A stretch of 64,000 nucleotides of DNA. Source: WHTX01 sp038255145 (GTDB lineage: Bacteria > Actinomycetota > Acidimicrobiia > Acidimicrobiales > CAIXPF01). Shown here piece by piece: positions 48,096 through 56,200 of this stretch (position 1 is its first letter; each line of letters opens with the position of its first letter). Under the pieces are notes generated by a model. The model made no database searches. It was not told where the DNA came from and was given only the letters and a program-made list of their open reading frames with translations. A program made the position numbers and the translations under genes. Where the stretch lies: positions 31,380-95,379 of the forward strand of contig JBBSLP010000011.1 of the NCBI GenBank assembly GCA_038255145.1. Reading direction: 5' to 3'.

Positions 48096-48101
48096 ACCTT
48101 A
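48096..48101 (-). promoter_or_regulatory. -10 element of the GNAT gene (leaderless type)
   Basis: TAAGGT on the minus strand, eight bases before the GTG start at 48087; no Shine-Dalgarno. Confidence 0.45.
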
Positions 48102-48153
48102 TCGATGCCCACCCCCGACGACGGTGTCGGCGGTGCCGCCGGCCGGGGTGGCC

Positions 48154-48180
48154 CGGACGGCGTGGTTCGGACGGCGTGGT
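48154..48180. repeat. Direct repeat of CGGACGGCGTGGT (two copies, 14-base period)
   Basis: Exact 13-base copies at 48154-48166 and 48168-48180, in the 108-base gap between the GNAT start and the stop of the upstream ATPase-like gene. No inverted structure or known site is evident. Confidence 0.6.
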
Positions 48181-48195
48181 GCGGGACGGGGCGGC

Positions 48196-49497
48196 TCAGA
48201 CGGCCCGGGTGGGCGGGGTGGTGTCCGCTGCCGCCACCTGCTCCTCGACGCTGGCGGAGGTGATGGCGCCGACCGAGCCGGTCATGGCCTCGAGGCGGGC
48301 CCACGACAGGATGGCGGGGTCGGCCGTGACCAGGATGAGCTGGTGGGCGGCGGCCAGCCGACCCAGGAGCTCGAGCACGGGCGCCTTGTCAGCCCAGTCG
48401 AGGTCGCACAGGGGATCGTCGAGGAAGAGGGGCAACGTCTCGGGGTCAGGGCCGCCGCCGAAGCTGGAGGCCATGCGTACGGTCAGGGCGGCCATCACCG
48501 CAGCGGCCGCGGGGGGTGCGCCCATGGGGGCGGGGCCCGGTCGGTCGCTGGTGGCCAGTTGGCGCAGGCGACCCGTGCGCTCGATGCGGATGCGTTCTCC
48601 CAGGGCCCAGGGGGCGGGGATGGTGCCGGCGACGTCCTGCCACGCCGCCGCGGCCCGTCGGTGGCGCTCGGCCGCCTCGACGAGGCTGGGTGGGCCCGGG
48701 GCCACGGATCGTTGGGCCAGTTCGCCTCCGGGGTTGCGGCCCGTCGCGCTGGCCTGGGCTTCGTCGCCCGCGACCAGGGCCGCGTTGACCTGGCGTCCGT
48801 ACAGGAGGGTCCCGGCCACCAGGGCCAGGGCGCCGCCGATGAGGGCGAGGGAACCGGGCGTGCCGATGGTGTCCACGCCGATGGCGGCGCCGATGGCCAG
48901 GCCCGATCCCACCACGGCCGTGGTGGGCAGCAGGACCCGGTACCGGCGCTCGGCCACCGCGGCGCGCTGCGACGCGGTGGCAGCGAGGTCGTCGCCGCCA
49001 CCGGGGGCGGTCCTGGCGTCATCGACGGGCCCGCGCAGGCCCTGCTCGGCGGCCACGGCCTCGGCGGCGAGGTGCAGGAGAGCGGCGGTGTCGAGCTCGG
49101 CCAGGTGGGCGATCCACCCGTCGGTGGGGTCGGTGGCCATAAGGTCGTCGCCGGTGACGACCAGGTCCCGGGTGGCCACCAGGTCGCCGATGAAGGGCCG
49201 GAGCACATCGATGCCACCGTCGGCCCGCCGGTAGCGTTCGGACCGGTCGGCACTGGTCTCGGTGTCGATGACCTGGTGACGGGCGCCGAAAGGGCGGAAG
49301 GCGACCTCGTAGCCGCCGTCGTCGAGGGAGAGCTCGACGTGGACCCCGTCCCCGCCCGAGGACAACGTCCCCAGCAGGGCGCGGGACAGCCCGCCGCCTC
49401 CGCCGGGTTCGGCCTCGACCACGGTCAGGCCGCTGTGGAACTCGAAGGTGCGGACCTCGCCGTCTTCGAGTTGCAAGGAGATGCGTTCGAGCCTCAC
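48196..49497 (-). CDS. Membrane-embedded SMC/RecN-like protein with degenerate ATPase motifs
   Basis: A 433-residue protein I do not recognise by name. The N-terminus reads like the head of an SMC/SbcC-type ATPase (LERISLQLEDGEVRTFEF), but the P-loop position is EAEPGGGGGLSRAL, lacking the Lys. Two helices (about 188-206 and 216-233) follow where a coiled coil would normally be. The C-terminal half has a clear Walker-B-like LPLFLDDPLCDLDWADK (about 355-371) and the switch-like QLILVTADP, while an ABC signature is not recognisable. GTG at 49497 is preferred for a GGGAGG just upstream; a GTG at 49509 is an alternative. It may be a pseudo-ATPase. Confidence 0.6.
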   Translation of the reverse strand: MRLERISLQLEDGEVRTFEFHSGLTVVEAEPGGGGGLSRALLGTLSSGGDGVHVELSLDDGGYEVAFRPFGARHQVIDTETSADRSERYRRADGGIDVLRPFIGDLVATRDLVVTGDDLMATDPTDGWIAHLAELDTAALLHLAAEAVAAEQGLRGPVDDARTAPGGGDDLAATASQRAAVAERRYRVLLPTTAVVGSGLAIGAAIGVDTIGTPGSLALIGGALALVAGTLLYGRQVNAALVAGDEAQASATGRNPGGELAQRSVAPGPPSLVEAAERHRRAAAAWQDVAGTIPAPWALGERIRIERTGRLRQLATSDRPGPAPMGAPPAAAAVMAALTVRMASSFGGGPDPETLPLFLDDPLCDLDWADKAPVLELLGRLAAAHQLILVTADPAILSWARLEAMTGSVGAITSASVEEQVAAADTTPPTRAV

Positions 49498-49613
49498 GGG
49501 GCCTCCCACCAGCTGGCCGAAGATGCGACGATGCGCCTGCGTGGTCCTCCGCCGGGGTCGGTCCCGTCGGATCCCCCTCGTCGGGGGTCGGCCGCCGCCG
49601 AGCCCTTCCGGGT

Positions 49614-49644
49614 TTGGGGGGATGCCCCACGTGACTGCTAGAGT
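49614..49644 (+). promoter_or_regulatory. Possible promoter of tRNA-Thr
   Basis: TTGGGG (49614-49619), a 19-base spacer and TAGAGT (49639-49644), about 41 bases before tRNA-Thr. The -35 and spacing match the tRNA-Tyr candidate. Confidence 0.4.
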
Positions 49645-49685
49645 ACCTGGCTCGTCGGGGTTTGCCCCGGTCTGCCAGCACCCAT

Positions 49686-49758
49686 GCCCCCTTAGCTCAG
49701 TCGGCAGAGCGTTTCCATGGTAAGGAAAAGGTCGTCAGTTCGATTCTGACAGGGGGCT
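49686..49758 (+). tRNA. tRNA-Thr (anticodon GGT)
   Basis: A 73-base tRNA. Acceptor GCCCCCT pairs with AGGGGGC; the anticodon stem is TTTCC/GGAAA with loop ATGGTAA (GGT); the T arm is GTCAGTTCGATTCTGAC. CCA is not encoded. Confidence 0.95.
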
Positions 49759-49761
49759 CGC

Positions 49762-49779
49762 CGGGAGGTCACCCTCCCG
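49762..49779 (+). terminator. Small hairpin between tRNA-Thr and tRNA-Met
   Basis: CGGGAGG/CCTCCCG, a perfect 7-bp stem with a TCAC loop, in the 27-base gap. There is no T tract, so it may be a processing signal rather than a terminator. Confidence 0.3.
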
Positions 49780-49785
49780 CTTCCG

Positions 49786-49858
49786 GGCGGCGTAGCTCAG
49801 TGGTTAGAGCGCTCGGCTCATAATCGAGTGGTCGACAGTTCGAATCTGTCCGCCGCCA
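49786..49858 (+). tRNA. tRNA-Met (anticodon CAT)
   Basis: A 73-base tRNA. Acceptor GGCGGCG pairs with CGCCGCC; the anticodon stem CTCGG/TCGAG carries loop CTCATAA (CAT); T arm GACAGTTCGAATCTGTC. The normal first acceptor pair argues against the initiator, which usually has a mismatch there. Elongator Met is likely; a lysidine-modified Ile tRNA cannot be fully excluded. Confidence 0.92.
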
Positions 49859-50044
49859 CGCTCGGAAGTGCGCCCTGGTCGCCATGGGGTGACCAGCGGC
49901 GCCGGCCCATCGGCACCGGCCCATCGACTCCACCGGGGGTCCGGTGCGCGCGTTGTCCACCGACGTCTGCTTTGATGGATGTCGACCCCGTCGATCGATC
50001 GCCGGTCCCAGGCCTGTCGAGCCCGGGGCCGTCACGGAACTGGA

Positions 50045-50710
50045 ATGCCACGCACCGTAACCCGCAGCCCGCGCCCCGAGTCTGACGAGCAGATGACCGG
50101 TGGGTTGGCCGACCTCGTCGCCCGTGCACGTGAGGGCGACAAGGAAGCGTTCGAGGCGATCGTCCGCGCGACGTACGTCGACTCCTACACGCTCGCCCAT
50201 CGGCTCGTCGGTAACGAGGAGGACGCACGGGACGTGGTGCAGGAGGCCTACATGCGGGCCTACCGGGGCTTGAAGCGGTTCAGGGGTGACGCCCAGTTCA
50301 CGACGTGGATGTACCGCATCACCGCCAACTGCGCGGCGACGCACCTGGGCCGTCGGGCTCGTCATCGTCATGACGAGCTGCCGGACGACGCCCAGATCGT
50401 CGACCTGTCGCCCGACGGTGACCCCGAGGCCAACGCCGCCCGGTCCGCGCTGCGCGACCGGCTGCGCCTGGCCCTGGCCGACCTGCCCCCCAAGCTGCGC
50501 GCCGTCGTCGTCCTCCGTGACATCTACGACCTCCCTCACGAGGCGATCGCCGCCGAGCTCGGCATCTCCGAGTCCGCCGCCAAGGTGCGCTTGCACCGGG
50601 CCCGCCGCAAGCTGCGGGAACGGCTGTACCCCATGGCGTCCGACGACGGGGGCGACGACGGCCGCCACGGCGAGGGGGAGGAGGGGACGGAGGCCGTCCG
50701 TGCGATGTGA
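50045..50710 (+). CDS. ECF-type RNA polymerase sigma factor
   Basis: A 221-residue sigma-70-family factor. Region 2 runs from about FEAIVRATYVDSYTLAHRLV to EDARDVVQEAYMRAYRGLKR and FTTWMYRITAN; region 4 is LADLPPKLRAVVVLRDIYDL with the helix-turn-helix AIAAELGISESAAKVRLHRA. The acidic C-terminal tail is low complexity. The ATG at 50045 has a weak ribosome site; the ATG at 50093 is an alternative that trims 16 residues. Its stop overlaps the anti-sigma gene. Confidence 0.9.
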   Translation: MPRTVTRSPRPESDEQMTGGLADLVARAREGDKEAFEAIVRATYVDSYTLAHRLVGNEEDARDVVQEAYMRAYRGLKRFRGDAQFTTWMYRITANCAATHLGRRARHRHDELPDDAQIVDLSPDGDPEANAARSALRDRLRLALADLPPKLRAVVVLRDIYDLPHEAIAAELGISESAAKVRLHRARRKLRERLYPMASDDGGDDGRHGEGEEGTEAVRAM

Positions 50711-51065
50711 CGCTGTCGCCGAGCAGCTGGCCGGCGTGGCCGACGGCTCGGTGCAACTGGACAGCCGGGCGCGCAAGCACGTGGAGACGTGCCTGCGGTG
50801 CCAGGCCGAGCTGGTGCAGTACCGCAAGCTGCTGCGCGCCCTGCGCACCATGCGCACCGAGGTCCTCGAGCCCGCCCCCGGCCTGGTGAGCGATGTGCTC
50901 GCCGCCCTCGAGCAGGCCGGCGAACGCCAAGCCGTGCGGGGGATGTTGTCAGGTCGCAAGGTGGCCTACGTGGGCGGCATCGCCGCGGCCACGGCCGCCG
51001 GCGCCGCCGGAGCCATCGTCATCGCCACGCTGTCACGACGGGGCCGCCTCCGCCTTGCTTCCTGA
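50700..51065 (+). CDS. Zinc-type anti-sigma factor with C-terminal membrane helix
   Basis: A 121-residue protein overlapping the sigma gene by 11 bases. HVETCLRCQ (about 27-35) is the HxxxCxxC zinc anti-sigma (ZAS) motif; an extra Cys lies at residue 3. A helical stretch follows, then one transmembrane helix (about 88-110) with a short basic end. It would hold the cognate ECF sigma at the membrane until a signal, often redox, releases it. The signal here is unknown. Confidence 0.82.
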   Translation: MRCDAVAEQLAGVADGSVQLDSRARKHVETCLRCQAELVQYRKLLRALRTMRTEVLEPAPGLVSDVLAALEQAGERQAVRGMLSGRKVAYVGGIAAATAAGAAGAIVIATLSRRGRLRLAS

Positions 51066-51156
51066 GGCCCCCGAGGCCCTTCCTCCCCACCTGGGCCACT
51101 CTGACCAGGGCCGTTGCCATCGGCCGGCGCCGGGGCCGCCAGCCCTGCGGCGGTGC

Positions 51157-51162
51157 TAGGCT
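51157..51162 (+). promoter_or_regulatory. Possible -10 element of tRNA-Trp/secE
   Basis: TAGGCT, 17 bases before the tRNA-Trp 5' end. No -35 is evident. Confidence 0.3.
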
Positions 51163-51179
51163 GGCGGCCCGTAAGACAC

Positions 51180-51252
51180 AGGGCAGTAGCTCAACTGGCA
51201 GAGCGGCGGTCTCCAAAACCGCAGGTTGGGGGTTCGAGTCCCTCCTGCCCTG
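51180..51252 (+). tRNA. tRNA-Trp (anticodon CCA)
   Basis: A 73-base tRNA. Acceptor AGGGCAG pairs with CTGCCCT, anticodon stem GCGGT/ACCGC with loop CTCCAAA (CCA), discriminator G. CCA end not encoded. Its place directly before secE and nusG is the order found in many bacteria. A 6-bp GAGGGC/GCCCTC hairpin follows at 51254-51268. Confidence 0.95.
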
Positions 51253-51361
51253 CGAGGGCGCTGCCCTCCGGGTTCCCGGTCCTGCCGACGGTTCGTCGGC
51301 CGGACGAGTGGGTGGTCCGGAGGGATGGCGCCTCCCCCCTGCAAGCGCCGAGGTCCAGCGA

Positions 51362-51670
51362 ATGTCGATGAACCGAGAACAGAAGCGGCTCCTGCAGCGC
51401 CAGGGCTACATCGACGAGGACGGCCAGGTCGTCCAGGCGAAGCGCGACCGCGCCCAGCAAGGGGCCCGGCCTGGTGCCGAGCGCACCTCGCCCCGCCAGT
51501 TCATCCGTGAGATGCGGGCCGAGCTGCGCAAGGTCATCTGGCCGACCAAGAGCGAGGTCATCAACTACTCGCTCGTGGTGTTCGTCTTCCTGGTCGTGTT
51601 CACGACCATGGTGGCCATCGTCGACTGGGGCTTCGCCCGGGCGGTGCTGTGGATCTTCGGAGTGGAGTGA
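51362..51670 (+). CDS. secE: Preprotein translocase subunit SecE
   Basis: A 102-residue single-helix member of the SecYEG channel. The amphipathic helix and clamp sequence REMRAELRKVIWPTKSEV precedes one transmembrane helix (about 70-92). The N-terminal 45 residues are a charged extension typical of actinobacteria. ATG at 51362 (MSM) or 51368; the choice does not affect the core. GTGA overlap with nusG. Confidence 0.94.
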   Translation: MSMNREQKRLLQRQGYIDEDGQVVQAKRDRAQQGARPGAERTSPRQFIREMRAELRKVIWPTKSEVINYSLVVFVFLVVFTTMVAIVDWGFARAVLWIFGVE

Positions 51671-52566
51671 GCGACGTGCCGATGGACACCGACCAGACGT
51701 CCTCTGGGGACGATCTGCAATCTGGGGACGAAGGGCGCGCCGTGCTCGATGAGGTCGGCACGGAAGACGAGGTCGACGAGGCCGAGGCCGACGAGATCGA
51801 CGCCGATGCCGACGACGACAGCGGGGCCGACGACGTCGACGACGTGGACGAGATCCTCGAGGAGGACATCGAGGACGAGGCCCTGGGCCTGGTCGCCGAT
51901 GCCGACACGGCTGCGGGGATCGATGGGGCGGTCGCCGCAGCCGAGATCGAAGCGGTGGCCATCGACGCCGAGGAGCTGCTCGAGGAGCAGGCCGAGCCTC
52001 CCGTCGAAGAGGACATCAGCCCCTACGACCGTCCCGGGCGCTGGTACGTCGTCCACACCCAGTCGGGCTACGAGAACAAGGTCAAGCAGAACCTCGAGGC
52101 CCGCACCTCGTCCATGAACATGGAGGAGCGGATCTTCGAGGTGGTCATCCCCACCGAGGACGTCGTCGAGTTCAAGGGCGGCCGCAAGGTCGTCGTGCAG
52201 CGCAAGGTCTTCCCCGGCTACCTGCTGGTCAGGGTGAAGCTCGACGACGACTCCTGGTTCGTGATCCGCCAGACCCCCGGCGTGACCGGCTTCGTGGGGG
52301 CGGGCAACAAGCCTTCCCCGCTGCCCCGGCGTGACGTCGAGACGTTCCTGCAGGTCAAGCCGACCGGCGAGCAGCCCAAGCGGGGCAAGCCCAAGCTCGA
52401 GTACGAGATGGGCGAGACCGTGCGGGTCAAGGAAGGCCCCTTCGCCGACTTCTCCGGCGAGATCGTCGAGCTCAACGAGGACCAGCTCAAGGTCAAGGTC
52501 CTCGTCAACATCTTCGGGCGGGAGACCCCCGTCGAGCTCGAGTTCAGCCAGATCGCCCGTCTCTGA
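51667..52566 (+). CDS. nusG: Transcription termination/antitermination factor NusG
   Basis: A 299-residue NusG. The NGN domain starts near residue 125 (RWYVVHTQSGYENKVKQNLE) and contains VFPGYLLVRV; the KOW domain is GETVRVKEGPFADFSGEIVE. Residues 1-115 are a strongly acidic Asp/Glu/Ala extension, longer than the core of most NusG proteins, though long acidic tails also occur in Streptomyces. GTG at 51667 overlaps secE; GTG 51676 and ATG 51682 are alternatives. Confidence 0.95.
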   Translation: MSDVPMDTDQTSSGDDLQSGDEGRAVLDEVGTEDEVDEAEADEIDADADDDSGADDVDDVDEILEEDIEDEALGLVADADTAAGIDGAVAAAEIEAVAIDAEELLEEQAEPPVEEDISPYDRPGRWYVVHTQSGYENKVKQNLEARTSSMNMEERIFEVVIPTEDVVEFKGGRKVVVQRKVFPGYLLVRVKLDDDSWFVIRQTPGVTGFVGAGNKPSPLPRRDVETFLQVKPTGEQPKRGKPKLEYEMGETVRVKEGPFADFSGEIVELNEDQLKVKVLVNIFGRETPVELEFSQIARL

Positions 52567-52571
52567 CGTGC

Positions 52572-52599
52572 CGACCCGGGTTCTCCGGCGCCCGGGTCG
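52572..52599 (+). terminator. Hairpin after nusG
   Basis: CGACCCGGG/CCCGGGTCG, a perfect 9-bp stem with a 10-base loop, five bases after the nusG stop. No T tract follows, so partial termination or transcript processing is possible. Confidence 0.45.
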
Positions 52600-52608
52600 A
52601 CGTGCAGC

Positions 52609-52614
52609 TATGAT
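52609..52614 (+). promoter_or_regulatory. Possible -10 element of the rplK-rplA operon
   Basis: TATGAT in the 159-base gap between nusG and rplK, which would give a leader of about 105 bases. No strong -35 is seen. The leader may hold the L1-binding control site known from other bacteria, but I cannot draw that structure with confidence. Confidence 0.35.
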
Positions 52615-52725
52615 GTTCCGCCGGTATCCCGACTGGCGCACGCGCCCGCGTCGCGCCAAGCTGTCCGACCGCGTGTGTGGCCTGCCGGCCGACGACGCGC
52701 TCCGAGCTAGATAGGTCCCAGGTTC

Positions 52726-53154
52726 ATGGCCAAGAAGCAAGTGGTGGCGGTCGTCAGGATCCAGATCCCCGCGGGCAAGGCGACGCCTGCACCCCCGGTG
52801 GGTACGGCCCTCGGCCCCCACGGCATCGCCATCATGGATTTCGTCAAGCAGTACAACGCGGCGACCGAATCCCAGATCGGCACCATCATCCCCGCCGAGG
52901 TGACGATCTTCCAGGATCGCACCTTCACCTTCGTCACCAAGACACCGCCCACGCCGGTGCTCATCCGCCAGGCGGCCGGGGTCGACAAGGGTTCGGCCAA
53001 GGTCGGAGCCGAGACCGTCGGTTCCATCACCGACGCCCAGCTCACCGAGATCGCCCAGACCAAGATGGCCGACCTCAACGCCAACGACATCGATTCGGCC
53101 AAGGCGCAGATCGCCGGCACTGCCCGCTCCATGGGCATCACCGTCGACGCCTGA
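52726..53154 (+). CDS. rplK: 50S ribosomal protein L11
   Basis: A 142-residue L11 of normal length. VRIQIPAGKATPAPPVGTAL near the N-terminus and the C-terminal RNA-binding GTARSMGITVDA are characteristic. It forms the GTPase-associated centre with the 23S rRNA and the L10-L12 stalk. Confidence 0.97.
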   Translation: MAKKQVVAVVRIQIPAGKATPAPPVGTALGPHGIAIMDFVKQYNAATESQIGTIIPAEVTIFQDRTFTFVTKTPPTPVLIRQAAGVDKGSAKVGAETVGSITDAQLTEIAQTKMADLNANDIDSAKAQIAGTARSMGITVDA

Positions 53155-53203
53155 GGCTGTGGCCTCGAGCTGACGCTCGCTCCACCTACAGATCTTCCAG
53201 GGT

Positions 53204-53228
53204 GCCCGGGGACGACCTCGCCCCGGGC
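53204..53228 (+). promoter_or_regulatory. GC hairpin between rplK and rplA
   Basis: GCCCGGGG/CCCCGGGC, a perfect 8-bp stem with a nine-base loop, 24 bases before the rplA start and upstream of its GAGAGGGAG ribosome site. It could be an L1-binding or processing element; this is inference. Confidence 0.35.
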
Positions 53229-53251
53229 CCATCCAACGAGAGGGAGCCACC

Positions 53252-53956
<705 letters not shown>

Positions 53957-54228
53957 CCCGCACCCGAGCCGCCCTGCGGCGGTGTCCGGGTCGCCACAAC
54001 CGAGTTCCGGCAACATCACTCGCCGAAGACCTCCGGTGCTCCGCCTCACCGCGGTGCTCAATGGGACCCCGTCCCGCCGGAGCAGGCGGATCATCCGGTC
54101 GTTCGTTCGATGGGGTGTCCGCGTGTCTTCGCGGGCACCCCATCGACGTTCGCCGTCATGGGCCCCGGGTCACGGGGACCGGACCGAACAGCCAGAACCA
54201 TCGCAACACGAAACGGAAGGAGGTGCAG
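53957..54228 (+). promoter_or_regulatory. rplJL leader with long hairpin (probable L10 leader)
   Basis: This 272-base gap holds no gene. Just after rplA, GACCCG/CGGGTC and an inner CCGCC/GGCGG form a possible terminator (53955-53992). Further on, a 16-bp stem with one G-T pair (54108-54123 with 54130-54145, loop TGTCTT) stands about 85 bases before rplJ. In other bacteria L10(L12)4 binds a structured leader here to repress rplJL. The last part carries GGAAGGAGG (54215-54223). No T tract follows the long stem. Confidence 0.55.
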
Positions 54229-54828
54229 GTGGAGGAACCCAGGGCAGAGAAGGTCGCTGTGGTCGCCGAGGTCCAGGAGCGTCTGGCCGGAGCACAGGCC
54301 GCCATCCTCACCGAGTACCGCGGCATGGACGTCGCCCAGATCACCCGTCTGCGGCGCCAGCTCCGTGAAGCGGGCAGTGAGTTCAAGATCTACAAGAACA
54401 CGCTGGTCCGCTTCGCGGCCCGCAACCTGGATCTCGAGCTCGACGAACTGCTCACCGGCCCCACGGCCATCGCCTTCGTGGGGACCAACAGCGACGGCAG
54501 CACCGCCGATCCGGTGGCCACGGCCAAGACGCTGCGGGCCTTCGCCCGTGACGTCCCCGCCCTGATCGTCAAGGGCGGTGTCCTCGGCACCCGCACCATC
54601 AGTGCCGACGACGCTCGCGCTCTGGCCGACATGCCCCCCCGTGAGCAGGTCCTGGCTCAGATCGCCGGCCTGCTGGATGCCCCCATGGGCCAGTTCGTGC
54701 GCCTGCTCGACGCTGTGCCCCGCGACATCGTGTACGCCGTCCAGGCGCTCATCGACAAGCAGGGTGGCGAGCCGACCGATCCCGAGCCCGACGCCGAGCC
54801 CGCCGTCGAGGCCGAGGCTGCGGCCTGA
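54229..54828 (+). CDS. rplJ: 50S ribosomal protein L10
   Basis: A 199-residue L10. The GTG at 54229 follows a perfect GGAAGGAGG. AAILTEYRGMDVAQITRLRR and EFKIYKNTLVRFAA form the rRNA-binding domain; the C-terminal helix binds L12 dimers. It ends in a short acidic Ala-rich tail. Confidence 0.96.
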   Translation: MEEPRAEKVAVVAEVQERLAGAQAAILTEYRGMDVAQITRLRRQLREAGSEFKIYKNTLVRFAARNLDLELDELLTGPTAIAFVGTNSDGSTADPVATAKTLRAFARDVPALIVKGGVLGTRTISADDARALADMPPREQVLAQIAGLLDAPMGQFVRLLDAVPRDIVYAVQALIDKQGGEPTDPEPDAEPAVEAEAAA

Positions 54829-54918
54829 TACCGATCACCGGACGCCAGCAGCGCCGGCGCCCACGTACGCCCACGTAGCACGCACAGCAGCACCCAGATC
54901 GCAGAAGGAAGAGAACAC

Positions 54919-55302
54919 ATGGCCATCACCCAGGACGAGATCCTCGACGCCATCGGCGGCATGACCGTCATCGAGCTCGTCGAGCTCCGCAAGGCCTTCG
55001 AGGACCGCTTCGAGGTCACCGCCGCCGCCCCCGTGGCCGTGGCTGCCGCCTCGTCCGGTGGCGGCGAGGCTGCCGCCCCCGAAGAGGAGCAGACCGAGTT
55101 CGACGTCATCCTCAAGGAGGCTGGCGACAAGAAGATCCAGGTCATCAAGGAAGTGCGCACCCTCACGAGCCTCGGCCTCAAGGAGGCCAAGGACCTGGTG
55201 GACGGCGCTCCCAAGGCCGTGGTCGAGAAGGTGTCCAAGGAAGACGCAGCCAAGGCCAAGGCCCAGCTCGAGGCAGCTGGCGCCGTGGTCGAGGTCAAGT
55301 AG
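54919..55302 (+). CDS. rplL: 50S ribosomal protein L7/L12
   Basis: A 127-residue L12. The N-terminal dimer domain, an Ala/Gly hinge (about 36-52) and the factor-binding C-terminal domain (KIQVIKEVRTLTSLGLKEAK) are in order. GAAGGAAGAG lies upstream. It ends the ribosomal operon before a strong hairpin. Confidence 0.97.
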   Translation: MAITQDEILDAIGGMTVIELVELRKAFEDRFEVTAAAPVAVAAASSGGGEAAAPEEEQTEFDVILKEAGDKKIQVIKEVRTLTSLGLKEAKDLVDGAPKAVVEKVSKEDAAKAKAQLEAAGAVVEVK

Positions 55303-55354
55303 CACCTCATCGGGCCACGTCGACCGGTCAGTCGCGGTCGACAGCGCGATCGTC

Positions 55355-55389
55355 CCGAGGGCCCGGCACCGATGGTGTCGGGCCCTCGG
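55355..55389. terminator. Bidirectional terminator between rplL and thiD
   Basis: CCGAGGGCCCGGCACC pairs with GGTGTCGGGCCCTCGG (16 bp, one G-T) around a GAT loop. It lies between two convergent transcription units and five bases from the thiD stop. No T tract, as often in GC-rich actinobacteria. Confidence 0.8.
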
Positions 55390-55393
55390 TGCG

Positions 55394-56200
55394 TCACCGG
55401 CCGAAGTGGTCGATCCCGCCCCGGCCCCGGCCCAGCCGCCACCCGGCCGCGCCCTGCATCGCCCGGGTCACGAAGGCCTTGGCCGCGTCGACGGCGTCAG
55501 GGCCGGACAGTCCCCGGGCCAGGAAGGCGGCCACCGCGGCGGCGAAGCTGCAGCCCGTGCCGTGGTTGTTGTCGGTCACGACCCAGGGCGAGCTCAGCTC
55601 ACGCAGCCCATCGGGACCCCAGAGCACGTCGACGGCACAGTCCCCGGCCACCCGCCCTCCCTTGACCACCACGTGGGTGGCGCCGAGGTCACCGAGGGCC
55701 CGGGCGGCGTCGCGTTGGCCAGCCACACCCGCCACCCGATCCCGGGGCCAACCCAGCAGCACCGCGGCCTCGTGCGTGTTGGGGGTGAGCACGTCGGCCC
55801 GCGATACCAGGCGCTTCCGGTACAGGTCCACCAGGGCGTCGGCCACGATGGCCCGTCCCGACGAATCGACCACCACGGGGTCCACGACCAGCAGGCCGAG
55901 TCGCCCGGCGTCGGCCAGGTCGGCCACGACCCCGCCGTTCTCCGGCGTGGCCAACATGCCCGTCTTGGTGGCCACCACGTCGAGGTCGTCGAGGACCGTG
56001 GTGATCTGCAGGGCCAGGAAGGCGGCTGGGGTGGGCAGGACGCCGGCCACCCCCACGGTGTTCTGGGCCGTCAACGCGGTGATGGCCGTGGCGCCATGGA
56101 CGCCGAGGGCGCCGTAGGTCTTCAGGTCGGCCTGGGCGCCGGCACCGCCGCCCGAATCCGAACCCGAGACGGACAGGACGACCGGCGGCGTGCCCGACAT
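55394..56200 (-). CDS. thiD: Hydroxymethylpyrimidine/phosphomethylpyrimidine kinase
   Basis: A 268-residue ribokinase-fold enzyme of thiamine synthesis that phosphorylates HMP and HMP-P. SVSGSDSGGGAGAQADLKTY at the N-terminus and DNNHGTGCSFAAAVAAFLARG with the catalytic Cys/Asp region at the C-terminus are typical; VDPVVVDSSG is the middle signature. The ATG at 56200 shares a base with the helicase stop (TGATG), so it is coupled to that gene. No other thi gene is near. Confidence 0.93.
   Translation of the reverse strand: MSGTPPVVLSVSGSDSGGGAGAQADLKTYGALGVHGATAITALTAQNTVGVAGVLPTPAAFLALQITTVLDDLDVVATKTGMLATPENGGVVADLADAGRLGLLVVDPVVVDSSGRAIVADALVDLYRKRLVSRADVLTPNTHEAAVLLGWPRDRVAGVAGQRDAARALGDLGATHVVVKGGRVAGDCAVDVLWGPDGLRELSSPWVVTDNNHGTGCSFAAAVAAFLARGLSGPDAVDAAKAFVTRAMQGAAGWRLGRGRGGIDHFGR

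Noticed and set aside
49786..49858. Initiator tRNA-fMet
   Set aside because: The first acceptor pair is a normal G-C and the anticodon stem lacks the three G-C pairs of initiators, so elongator Met is more likely.
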